Source: Candidatus Delongbacteria bacterium | Lineage (GTDB): Bacteria; Bacteroidota; Bacteroidia; Bacteroidales; ML635J-15 | Direction: 5' to 3' | DNA length: 5,188 nt | Assembly: GCA_027858215.1 (NCBI GenBank) | Contig: JAQIDD010000081.1 | Span: 1 to 5,188 of the forward strand | In this document: piece after piece, positions 1 through 5,188 of the stretch | Layout of the letters: every line of letters starts with the position of its first letter | Numbering within the stretch: position 1 is the first letter of the stretch | The notes under the pieces: generated by a model | The model's input: the letters and a program-made list of their open reading frames with translations, nothing else | Database searches by the model: none | Told to the model about the DNA's origin: nothing | Position numbers and translations under genes: made by a program

Positions 1-88
1 AGCCATGATATTATAAATAAATTTTATCCTTACAATATTTATCATTAAAAAACCAATAGCCAATATTTTATTAATTTACTTACCTGTT

Positions 89-1111
89 TTAATCATCACA
101 AAGCTGTTTAATTTTTTCGTTAGCTTTATCAAAGCCTGATTCTCTGGCTTTTTTCAGGTCATTGCATCCGCTATTTTTTTCGCCTGACTGACATTTCGAA
201 AGCCCCCTGTAAAAGTAAGCCCTGGCATCACTGGGATTCATATCAATGGCTTTGTTGAAGTCAGATATGGCTCCCCTGTAATTTCCGAGTGCATGTTTAG
301 TCATGCCCCTGTTTGTATAAGTCCCGGAATGATAAGGATTTATTTCAATGGCTTTATTGAAGTCCGTTATTGCCCCGGCGTAGTTTTCCAGGTCATGTTT
401 AACAAGCCCCCTGTTGTTGTACGCCCCGGCATTATCCGGATTCATGTTGATGGCTTTGGTATAATCAGCCAGTGCGCCCTTGTGATCTTTTAGTTTATGC
501 TTTACAAGCCCCCGGTTGATATAAACACCGGCATCATCAGGATTGATCTCTATGGCTTTGTTATAGTCAGCCAGCGCGCCTTTATAATCTCTTATCTTTC
601 GCTTGGTCAGTCCCCTGTTGATGTAAGCCTCCGGAACATCATGTTTGATTTTAATCACTGCGGTGAAGTCCCTTATGGCACCTTTCTGGTTTCCCAATTT
701 CCCCCTGGCAAGGCCCCTGTTAAAATAGGCCATTGTGTGAGACGGTTTTGCATCAATAACAAAACTTAAATCTTGTATAGCTCCCTTGTGGTCTCCCAGC
801 TCATCCCTGGCAATTCCCCTGTTGAAATAAGCATCTATATCATTGGGATTGATTTCGATGGCTTTATCGAAATCTTTCAATGCTTCCCTGTGTTTTCCCA
901 ATTTGCCATTCACAAGCCCTCTGTTAAAGTAAGCCTCTGCGTTGTCCGGGTTAATTTCAATGGCTTTGTTCAGGTTTTTAATGGCTTCTTTTAACTCTCC
1001 AGCCTCAAATTTATCAATGCCTTTGTTGTAATATTCCTGTGCCGTTTGACCATAGCCTGTGCACATAGTTAAAAATATCAATCCTGAAAGCACAATTATA
1101 ATGTTTCGCAT
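89..1111 (-). CDS. Exported tetratricopeptide-repeat (TPR) protein
   Basis: Seen: from the ATG at 1111 the protein is 340 residues. It opens with a signal peptide (MRNIIIVLSGLIFL, then TMCTGYGQ at about residues 15-22). TPRs follow in exact 34-residue register, at about 24-57, 58-91, 92-125, 126-159, 160-193, 194-227, 228-261 and 262-295. A ninth degenerate copy lies at about 296-326, followed by a Lys-rich tail ending LCDD. The repeat core reads A-x-x-Y-x-N-R-G-L near helix A and D-F-N-K-A-I-E-I-N-P-D at the turn, the usual TPR signature. A GTG at 1147 would add 12 residues in front of the signal peptide; I prefer 1111 because the hydrophobic core then sits at the N-terminus. The Cys at residue 17 is preceded by Leu-Thr-Met, a poor lipobox, so export by signal peptidase I to the periplasm is likelier than lipidation. 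Family knowledge: TPR arrays form superhelical protein-binding scaffolds and have no catalysis. The partner is unknown. The gene is divergent from the MFS gene and shares no operon here. Confidence 0.9.
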   Translation of the reverse strand: MRNIIIVLSGLIFLTMCTGYGQTAQEYYNKGIDKFEAGELKEAIKNLNKAIEINPDNAEAYFNRGLVNGKLGKHREALKDFDKAIEINPNDIDAYFNRGIARDELGDHKGAIQDLSFVIDAKPSHTMAYFNRGLARGKLGNQKGAIRDFTAVIKIKHDVPEAYINRGLTKRKIRDYKGALADYNKAIEINPDDAGVYINRGLVKHKLKDHKGALADYTKAINMNPDNAGAYNNRGLVKHDLENYAGAITDFNKAIEINPYHSGTYTNRGMTKHALGNYRGAISDFNKAIDMNPSDARAYFYRGLSKCQSGEKNSGCNDLKKARESGFDKANEKIKQLCDD

Positions 1112-1265
1112 AATAGTTTTACCATTTACAATCTTCTTTAATTGCACAAGTTACTAAAAAGCCATGACAATAAAAAATAATTACCGGGATAAATTTTTTT
1201 CTATTTTTCATTTGTAAGACAGTTATTTTACTAATTTAGCGCTGAAAATTTAAAAAAGACTTGTT
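1112..1265. promoter_or_regulatory. Divergent intergenic promoter region
   Basis: This AT-rich spacer separates two genes transcribed away from each other, so it must hold the promoters of both unless either is read from elsewhere. Towards the MFS gene a plausible Bacteroidetes-type promoter is visible (see 1211-1239). Towards the TPR gene I find no exact TAnnTTTG; the nearest is a T-rich stretch on the minus strand at about 1168-1180, which is weak. No operator-like palindrome stands out. Confidence 0.5.
1211..1239 (+). promoter_or_regulatory. Candidate Bacteroidetes-type promoter for the MFS gene
   Basis: TTTG at 1211-1214 is followed after 17 bases by TAATTTAG at 1232-1239. That is one mismatch from the Bacteroidetes -7 consensus TAnnTTTG, with the -33 TTTG element at a suitable distance. 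Transcription would start near 1246, about 20 bases before the ATG at 1266. There is no Shine-Dalgarno sequence before that ATG, which is common in this phylum. The region is AT-rich, so a chance match is possible. Confidence 0.45.
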
Positions 1266-2960
1266 ATGTATGATGCAAAACAGAAGACCCTGAAAGATTC
1301 GGCTGCCATGCGCTGGTTAGCGTTATTACTTGTTAGTGGATTGATGCTTGCTACGTATTGGTTTCAGGATTTTTTCTCAGGATTAAAAGGTATGATGGAA
1401 ACCCAGATGGGGTTTACAAGTGAAGAATTTGGACGCCTTATAGGTCTGACTACCATTGCCAACATGTTTGGTATGATCATCGTTGGTGGTATGATCCTTG
1501 ACAAATGGGGTGTGCGTATTGCCGGACTGGCATTTGGTGGCCTTGCCGTGCTTGGTGGTGCTATTACAGCATTGGCTTCGGCAGGTTATTTTGGTGCCGA
1601 TCATAGTACGCAACTTACTTTTATGATCATTGGACGTATCTTGTTTGGTTCAGGATTGGAGGTTGTGTGTGTGGTTGCTACCACTACCATGGTAAAATGG
1701 TTTAAAGGCTACGAGCTGGCTCTTGCAATGGCAATTAATATGGGATTCGGACGACTCGGTTCAGCCATGGGTATTGCCATTTCTCCGGATATCTCCGGAA
1801 CCGTTTCTCCTGCTGTTACCTTTGCTGCGGCATTGCTTGGCGTTACCTTTATCATGTTTGTGATTTACGTATTCTTCGATGTTAAACTCGACAGGCAAAT
1901 GAAAGCCAAAAAAGCTGCTAAAGCTGCAGAAACAGGTGAAACGGAAGAGGAAGAAGAGTTTAAATTTTCCGATTTGTTTAAATTAATTAAAAACCCTTCT
2001 TTCATTTATATTGCATTGCTTTGCGTGTCTTTTTATGCTGCTGTATTTCCCTTTATTCAGTATGCTCCTGACCTGCTGATAAATAAATTTAACTTTACCG
2101 CTGTGTTGCCTGAAGGTGGATTCCAGATCAATGGCAGTACTTCATTTGGGACAGCGGTGATTTACATCGGACTTTTTGTTTATGCACTCATGTTTTCCAT
2201 TGTGCCATCACGCATGAAAAGCATGAGTAAAAAGGTGGGCTCTCTTATTCTGATCGTTGGTACCTTTGCTCTCTTAGCATATATGCTCAGAGATACTTTT
2301 GCCATCTGGTTCGAAAACGGATCAAAAACCGCCAGCCTGATTCCGCTGGGAACCATCATTTTTACTCCGATTTTCGGAAACTATGTTGACCGCAAGGGTA
2401 AAGCCGCTTCCCTCATGATTCTGGGATCACTGCTGCTGATTTTTGCTCATATCTCCCTGTCACTGTTTAATAATGTGACTCTTGCATATGCAGGTCTGTT
2501 TTCACTTGGTATTGCTTTTTCCCTAGTACCTGCTGCCATGTGGCCATCCGTCGCCAAAATTGTACCACAACGACGCCTGGGAACGGCCTATTCTTCCATG
2601 TTTACCATTCAGAACTGGGGCCTGGGTGCTTTCTTCTGGGGCATTGGAGCATTATTGCAGAAAGTGAATCCTGCCGTTGTTGCCAACAGGGCAGCCTTGA
2701 ATGAAGAATTGTCAGGCCTCGGTATGACACAGTCAGAAATATCTGAGGAAATTATCAAAATGAAAGATCCTCTGATTGATTCCGGCTTTGGAGAATATGC
2801 TCAGAAATATTTATACGATTACACGATTCCGATTTTTATTCTGGTGATCTGTGGTGTGATTTCTATCTTCCTTGCCTACAAACTCAAACAGGCAGACAAG
2901 CGTCAGGGTTATGGCCTTGAATTGCCTTCCGGTGAAAGTGCTGACGGAACCCCAGAATAA
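1266..2960 (+). CDS. Major facilitator superfamily transporter, MFSD1-like
   Basis: Seen: 564 residues with many hydrophobic segments, at about 16-36, 56-77, 83-106, 116-140, 149-173, 183-204, 244-266, 294-314, 324-347, 355-374, 379-399, 404-424, 437-464 and 518-538. The MFS motif A is clear after helix 2 (G75-M-I-L-D79-K-W-G82-V-R84), and a second copy follows the helix equivalent to canonical TM8 (G371-N-Y-V-D375-R-K-G378-K). From memory, GRILFGSG, WFKGYELA, FGRLGS, AAMWPSVA and RRLGTAYSSMFTIQNWGL match the conserved blocks of the MFSD1 family. The animal member is a lysosomal dipeptide carrier; the substrate of the bacterial relatives is not established here. The central cytoplasmic loop (about 211-236) is Lys/Ala-rich and then Glu-rich. 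Odd points are two additional helices between canonical TM7 and TM8, and a long polar loop (about 465-517) before the last helix. The protein should sit in the inner membrane. A terminator follows at once, so the gene is probably monocistronic. The MFS call is secure; the substrate is unknown. Confidence 0.93.
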   Translation: MYDAKQKTLKDSAAMRWLALLLVSGLMLATYWFQDFFSGLKGMMETQMGFTSEEFGRLIGLTTIANMFGMIIVGGMILDKWGVRIAGLAFGGLAVLGGAITALASAGYFGADHSTQLTFMIIGRILFGSGLEVVCVVATTTMVKWFKGYELALAMAINMGFGRLGSAMGIAISPDISGTVSPAVTFAAALLGVTFIMFVIYVFFDVKLDRQMKAKKAAKAAETGETEEEEEFKFSDLFKLIKNPSFIYIALLCVSFYAAVFPFIQYAPDLLINKFNFTAVLPEGGFQINGSTSFGTAVIYIGLFVYALMFSIVPSRMKSMSKKVGSLILIVGTFALLAYMLRDTFAIWFENGSKTASLIPLGTIIFTPIFGNYVDRKGKAASLMILGSLLLIFAHISLSLFNNVTLAYAGLFSLGIAFSLVPAAMWPSVAKIVPQRRLGTAYSSMFTIQNWGLGAFFWGIGALLQKVNPAVVANRAALNEELSGLGMTQSEISEEIIKMKDPLIDSGFGEYAQKYLYDYTIPIFILVICGVISIFLAYKLKQADKRQGYGLELPSGESADGTPE

Positions 2961-2987
2961 CAGCAAATTTTCTTTTTAAATAAAATA

Positions 2988-3018
2988 AACAGGCTGCATC
3001 TGATTGATGTGGCCTGTT
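2988..3018 (+). terminator. Intrinsic terminator after the MFS gene
   Basis: A 13-bp stem (arms 2988-3000 and 3006-3018) closes a 5-base loop TGATT. The core is AACAGGC paired with GCCTGTT, and two G-U wobbles occur in the upper stem. The stem is preceded by an A-rich stretch (2978-2987) and followed by a T-rich tract (3017-3035), so it could act in both directions. It starts 27 bases after the MFS stop codon. Confidence 0.88.
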
Positions 3019-3028
3019 TTATTTTTAT

Positions 3029-3036
3029 TATTTTTG
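3029..3036 (+). promoter_or_regulatory. Candidate -7 promoter element for the TraB/GumN gene
   Basis: TATTTTTG matches the Bacteroidetes -7 consensus TAnnTTTG at every fixed position. It lies 25 bases before the ATG at 3062, which would give a leader of roughly 20 bases. It sits in the T-rich tail of the preceding terminator. A good TTTG -33 element is missing: ATTG at 3003-3006, inside the terminator loop, is the nearest and its spacing is long. The T-rich setting raises the risk of a chance match. Confidence 0.45.
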
Positions 3037-3061
3037 TGGCATAACCAAACCTAATTTTGAG

Positions 3062-3937
3062 ATGATGAAAAATTTCTTGCTTCTTATATTGGCAACCTGC
3101 GGCATTGTATTCAGCGGTGCAGCACAGGAAAATTCCCTGCTGTGGAAAGTCAGTGGAAAGAAAACCGACAGTCCCTCTTACCTTTACGGTACCATACATA
3201 TCCAGGCAAAGGAGGTTTTTGCTTATGATACCCTTATATATGACAAAATGCGCTCATGCGATGCCCTGGCTGTTGAGTTGATCATCGATGAAATTGACCC
3301 CGAAACCACCAAACAGCTCATGTTGATGGAAGAGGGAACCATCGCAGATTACCTCAGTGACGAAGAATATCATTTGCTGGATTCTGTGATGAAAGCTCGC
3401 ACCGGACAGCCTTTGATGTTGTTTGAGAAAATGAAACCTTTCTTTTTGGCTTCACAAATTATGCAAACCATGATGCCTAAAGAGATGCCTCTGCCATTGG
3501 ATATGCATTTCATTGATACAGCCAGAAAAATGGACAAAAATATCCTTGCACTGGAGGAATTATCCGATCAAATTGGAGCCATTGATAAAATGAGTGTGGA
3601 AGAGCAGGTTGATATGCTGATGGATGGACTGACCGATGAGGAAAATTCCATGGAAAAACAATTCAACCAGCTTGTTGATGCTTACGTTGAACAAGACCTT
3701 GACAGCTTGCAGGTTTTAATGCAGGATACTGCTTTACCGGAATCTTTTGGCAAGGAACTTATCATAAAAAGAAACAAGGGCATGGCCAAAGCCCTTCATA
3801 AAATCATGAAAAAGCAATCGGTTTTTGCTGCTTTTGGCGCTGCACATCTCGTGGGGGAGCAGGGTGTGATTGAATTGTTGCGACAAAAAGGATACAAGAT
3901 TGAACCGGTGCGGTTTGATTTTGCAATCGCTGAATAA
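3062..3937 (+). CDS. Exported TraB/GumN (TIKI-like) family protein
   Basis: Seen: 291 residues. The signal peptide is about residues 1-22 (MMKNFLLLILATCGIVFSGAAQ). The mature protein begins with the family opening LLWKVSG and SYLYGTIH. Conserved features follow in order: G43-T44-I45-H46; A-V-E72-L; L-D147 with downstream A-R-K and L-E165-E; R237-N238 with M241; and G259-A260-A261-H262-L-V-G265-E-Q-G268. The protein ends with an IELLRQKGYKIEPV strand. Family knowledge: TraB/GumN proteins (Pfam TraB, PF01963) share two Gxx-H motifs and a conserved Glu with TIKI metalloproteases. Most bacterial members have no proven substrate, so protease activity is inference. All expected motif residues are present and the length is usual, so the gene looks intact. 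Two adjacent ATG codons (3062 and 3065) are both possible starts. The gene lies after the MFS terminator with its own candidate promoter, and converges with the transporter gene 57 bases on. The likely location is the periplasm or the cell surface. Confidence 0.9.
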   Translation: MMKNFLLLILATCGIVFSGAAQENSLLWKVSGKKTDSPSYLYGTIHIQAKEVFAYDTLIYDKMRSCDALAVELIIDEIDPETTKQLMLMEEGTIADYLSDEEYHLLDSVMKARTGQPLMLFEKMKPFFLASQIMQTMMPKEMPLPLDMHFIDTARKMDKNILALEELSDQIGAIDKMSVEEQVDMLMDGLTDEENSMEKQFNQLVDAYVEQDLDSLQVLMQDTALPESFGKELIIKRNKGMAKALHKIMKKQSVFAAFGAAHLVGEQGVIELLRQKGYKIEPVRFDFAIAE

Positions 3938-3994
3938 GCCTCAAAAATGTGTTTTTATTAGCAGTCTTTCCCGGATTTACTGGCACATTTAGCA
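3938..3994. other. Spacer between converging genes
   Basis: This 57-base spacer separates the stop codons of the TraB/GumN gene and the minus-strand transporter. The only foldable elements are AAAAA-TGTG-TTTTT at 3943-3956 and a 7-bp inverted pair (AAATGTG at 3945-3951 and CACATTT at 3984-3990). Neither is a convincing intrinsic terminator. Confidence 0.5.
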
Positions 3995-4819
3995 TCACAA
4001 TCCCAACAACATACTTGCTGTACCAATAACCAATGCGAATATAATATTCACAATTTTAACAGAAAGAAACGACCGTTGAGATTCTGCAAGCAAGGGTAAC
4101 ATGCCATGGCCGTCCTGTACAATTGAACTTGCCAATAAAATACTAAACGGAATGCTTCCCTGGGCAAATAAGGTAACAAATACCAAATGCGGGCCGGATT
4201 CAGGTATGACACCTACAGCAATGGCGATGAGCAATACAAGGTACATGTTATCGGAAAGCCAGGCGTAAACATCCACATAATGCATTAGAATACCAACCAC
4301 AAGTAAGGTTCCAAATGTCCACAGGAAAATCCGCAACATGTGTTTTTTTACGATATGATCCCACAGGTGTTTGGTCAGGAAGTGTTCTGGCACACTGATT
4401 ACAATAAACATGGTAAATGCAGTAACCAATGTCAGTGTTGTTTTTATCCATGACCTTGCTTCCCCAGCGATCCAACCAGTCAGGATAGCGGTCAGAAGGG
4501 CAAGGATAATTAATACTAAACTTACCCTGTAAATTGATGGATGTCTCATGTGTGAGAAGATCAAATCCTTTTGAAAACATTTACAGGCATTCTGCGAGTG
4601 CACGGGAAAATCACGGTCTGCAAAAGTAGCCAGGCTTTTATTTGGTTTATATACCTTGTCCGTCAGAAAACCCGCAAGAATTCCAATTCCCACAAGGGCA
4701 ACGGTTATAATGGCAGCTTTTTCCGGAATCATGGCAAACATCACAAATGCTTCATCACCACTGGTGGCTATCATAGCAGTCACAATTGCACCGAAAGAGA
4801 TAAGTTTATGTGAAAACAT
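3995..4819 (-). CDS. Putative manganese / heavy-metal transporter (10-TM family), 5' end broken
   Basis: Seen: 274 residues from the first ATG (4819). The protein is highly hydrophobic, with helices at about 34-54, 98-118, 126-144, 163-185, 191-206, 208-231 and 252-273. Two related half-motifs occur: MIATSGDEAFVMFAMIPEKA (16-35) and SIVQDGHGMLPLLAES (232-247). The second is preceded by VIPESGPHLVFVTLFAQG (204-221). Its counterpart in the first half, LLGAIPGCLGAFTAVA, is encoded in frame just upstream of the Met (4867-4820). Family knowledge: this pattern fits the putative 10-TM heavy-metal exporter family (Pfam PF11449), annotated in many genomes as putative manganese transporter; the true substrate is poorly tested. 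The loop between the halves carries H74, C79-x-C81, H90 and H93, a possible metal-binding patch. The Met at 4819 is not the true N-terminus, because conserved sequence runs upstream to a TGA at 4931-4933 with no ATG, GTG or TTG. At least the first helix is out of frame or lost. This is a pseudogene, a sequencing indel or a recoded gene. Confidence 0.82.
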   Translation of the reverse strand: MFSHKLISFGAIVTAMIATSGDEAFVMFAMIPEKAAIITVALVGIGILAGFLTDKVYKPNKSLATFADRDFPVHSQNACKCFQKDLIFSHMRHPSIYRVSLVLIILALLTAILTGWIAGEARSWIKTTLTLVTAFTMFIVISVPEHFLTKHLWDHIVKKHMLRIFLWTFGTLLVVGILMHYVDVYAWLSDNMYLVLLIAIAVGVIPESGPHLVFVTLFAQGSIPFSILLASSIVQDGHGMLPLLAESQRSFLSVKIVNIIFALVIGTASMLLGL

Positions 4820-4936
4820 GGCAACGGCTGTAAAAGCCCCCAGACATCCGGGTATTGCTCCCAGTAAAGCCGCTAACAGGTATTGGTTCCATGTGTTTTT
4901 TTTAAGGGGACTTCTATTAATTCTTTCGCATCAAGA

Positions 4937-5028
4937 TTTTCAGCGTTTTTTATAGACAATGAAAATTTTTGAAGCACTATCGGGATAATGCAATAAAATT
5001 TAAAGCAGTATATGAGAAACGCTGAAAA
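4937..5028. repeat. 92-bp segment bounded by 12-bp perfect inverted repeats
   Basis: TTTTCAGCGTTT at 4937-4948 and AAACGCTGAAAA at 5017-5028 are exact reverse complements, 68 bases apart. The interior is AT-rich. It lies in the upstream part of the broken transporter gene. A 12-base exact pair within a few hundred bases is unlikely by chance even in AT-rich DNA. It could be a small insertion, a long-looped hairpin in the leader, or a pair of binding sites. Confidence 0.55.
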
Positions 5029-5039
5029 CCCTACGGGAA

Positions 5040-5047
5040 CAAATATA
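5040..5047 (-). promoter_or_regulatory. Candidate -7 promoter element reading toward the transporter
   Basis: On the minus strand TATATTTG matches TAnnTTTG exactly. Transcription would start near 5033, inside the displaced upstream frame and downstream of its TTG, so that TTG would not be on the transcript. No TTTG is found at the -33 position; a TTTT lies 20 bases upstream. The DNA is AT-rich, so this may be chance. Confidence 0.3.
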
Positions 5048-5065
5048 ATAAACAATCTGACTGCG

Positions 5066-5109
5066 TTAAAATTTTTCTAAATAGCTTTGGCTATTCAGAA
5101 AAATTTTAA
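5066..5109. repeat. Near-perfect palindrome: 20-bp stem, 4-base loop
   Basis: The arms 5066-5085 and 5090-5109 are complementary at 19 of 20 positions and enclose TTTG (CAAA on the minus strand). The single exception becomes a G-U wobble in a minus-strand transcript, so that RNA would form an uninterrupted stem. The arms begin TTAAAATTTTTCT and end AATAGC. Neither side has a T-run placed as in a simple terminator. It fits the palindromic end of an intergenic repeat or mobile element, or a structured leader of the minus-strand transporter. Confidence 0.75.
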
Positions 5110-5126
5110 TAATTATGGCTGCACTC

Positions 5127-5181
5127 GGCATAGCTCAAGCAGGTTCGACTCAGCTCACTGCGTCGCAAGCTTGGCTCTGCC
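5127..5181. repeat. GC-rich imperfect hairpin at the window edge, likely part of a longer element
   Basis: From about 5117 to the end the DNA turns GC-rich (42 of 72 bases at 5117-5188 by my count) next to very AT-rich sequence. It folds on itself: GGC (5127-5129) with GCC (5179-5181), AGC (5132-5134) with GCT (5174-5176), CAAGC (5136-5140) with GCTTG (5169-5173), and CGACTCAG (5146-5153) with CTGCGTCG (5158-5165, one mismatch), around a CTCA loop. A plus-strand frame is open from an ATG at 5115 to the window end, but it is too short to call a gene. The change in composition and the nested pairing suggest the edge of a dispersed repeat, structured RNA or insertion element. Confidence 0.5.
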
Positions 5182-5188
5182 CTCATTT

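Larger units (their letters stand above)
4820..5055 (-). pseudogene. Displaced 5' part of the transporter gene, out of frame
   Basis: Two overlapping minus-strand frames lie here. The frame that continues the transporter is open from 4930 to 4820 and encodes N-T-W-N-Q-Y-L-L-A-A-L-L-G-A-I-P-G-C-L-G-A-F before the Met at 4819, but has no start. A second frame runs from a TTG at 5055 (open back to a TAG at about 5080) to a TAA at 4873-4875. It holds one hydrophobic segment, FIIFVPVGFSAFLIYCF, and a linker ending ELIEVPLKK. The two frames meet at a run of eight A (plus-strand T at 4896-4903), where a -1 shift or one extra A would fuse them. The hydrophobic segment could be the missing first helix, but I do not recognise the family's usual N-terminal sequence in it, so it may instead be unrelated AT-rich DNA. 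The fused product would be about 350 residues, plausible for the family. Confidence 0.45.

Noticed and set aside
1..88. Possible terminator or gene after the TPR stop codon
   Set aside because: The stretch is AT-rich with a direct repeat of CCAATA but no stable hairpin and no coding frame of note.
293..994. Three plus-strand open frames (293-493, 497-769, 773-994)
   Set aside because: They are antisense shadows of the TPR repeats: the same out-of-frame pattern recurs every 34 codons, and the TPR frame is clearly the coding one.
1055..1070. Lipoprotein cleavage site at the Cys in the TPR signal peptide
   Set aside because: Leu-Thr-Met-Cys has Met at -1, where lipoboxes need a small residue.
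89..1111. Regular repeats suggesting a CRISPR array or satellite DNA
   Set aside because: The 102-bp period equals 34 codons and translates to TPR motifs; there are no conserved short repeats with unique spacers.
1383..1613. Minus-strand open frame inside the MFS gene
   Set aside because: It lies opposite conserved transmembrane coding sequence and encodes a low-quality His/Thr-rich peptide with no family resemblance.
2909..3199. Minus-strand open frame across the MFS-TraB spacer
   Set aside because: It runs through the terminator and the TraB signal peptide, and shows no recognisable domain.
3943..3956. AAAAA-TGTG-TTTTT as a terminator between converging genes
   Set aside because: A 5-bp all-A/T stem is too weak for an intrinsic terminator.
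4248..4955. Open frames overlapping the transporter (minus 4248-4580; plus 4571-4813 and 4656-4955)
   Set aside because: All are alternative-frame readings of the conserved transporter sequence.
5142..5151. GGTTCGACTC, like the T-arm of a tRNA
   Set aside because: The flanks do not pair to form a T-stem, and no acceptor stem or anticodon arm is found.
4950..5188. Manganese riboswitch (yybP-ykoY) upstream of the transporter
   Set aside because: The structured region lacks the conserved GGGGAGUA-type core as I know it; pairing alone is not enough.

Overview
The window looks like a stretch of Bacteroidota (Bacteroidetes) chromosome. The coding DNA has moderate GC and the spacers are very AT-rich. 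Starts lack clear Shine-Dalgarno sequences, promoter candidates match the Bacteroidetes -7 consensus TAnnTTTG, and exported proteins carry short signal peptides ending in a Gln just before or at cleavage. Assignments of families come from recognising motifs by eye; no search was run.

Layout: (1) 89-1111, minus strand: an exported TPR protein with eight full 34-residue repeats and one degenerate repeat. (2) 1112-1265: a divergent AT-rich promoter region. (3) 1266-2960, plus strand: a major facilitator transporter resembling the MFSD1 branch, with an apparent extra pair of membrane helices. (4) 2982-3036: a strong hairpin terminator whose T-rich tail overlaps a perfect TAnnTTTG motif for the next gene. 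(5) 3062-3937, plus strand: an exported TraB/GumN (TIKI-like) protein with GTIH and GAAH motifs. (6) 3938-3994: a short spacer between converging genes. (7) 3995-4819, minus strand: a 10-TM putative manganese/heavy-metal transporter. Its conserved sequence clearly continues upstream of the first Met (GAIPGCLGAF), but that frame closes at 4931-4933 with no usable start codon. The only open upstream frame joins it by a -1 shift at a run of eight A. The gene is therefore truncated, frameshifted or recoded. (8) 5066-5188: a 20-bp-stem AT-rich hairpin followed by a GC-rich, strongly foldable segment running off the window. This is probably the edge of a dispersed repeat or another element.

The genes do not form one operon: strands alternate and a terminator separates the two plus-strand genes. 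Three of the four products act in the envelope or membrane outside-facing compartment (TPR scaffold, TraB-like protein, transporters). A loose link between the MFSD1-like carrier (the animal relative moves dipeptides) and the TIKI-like putative peptidase is possible, but it is inference. The most unusual part is the right end, 4820-5188, where a conserved transporter loses its frame next to palindromic DNA. I see no complete undescribed system in the window.
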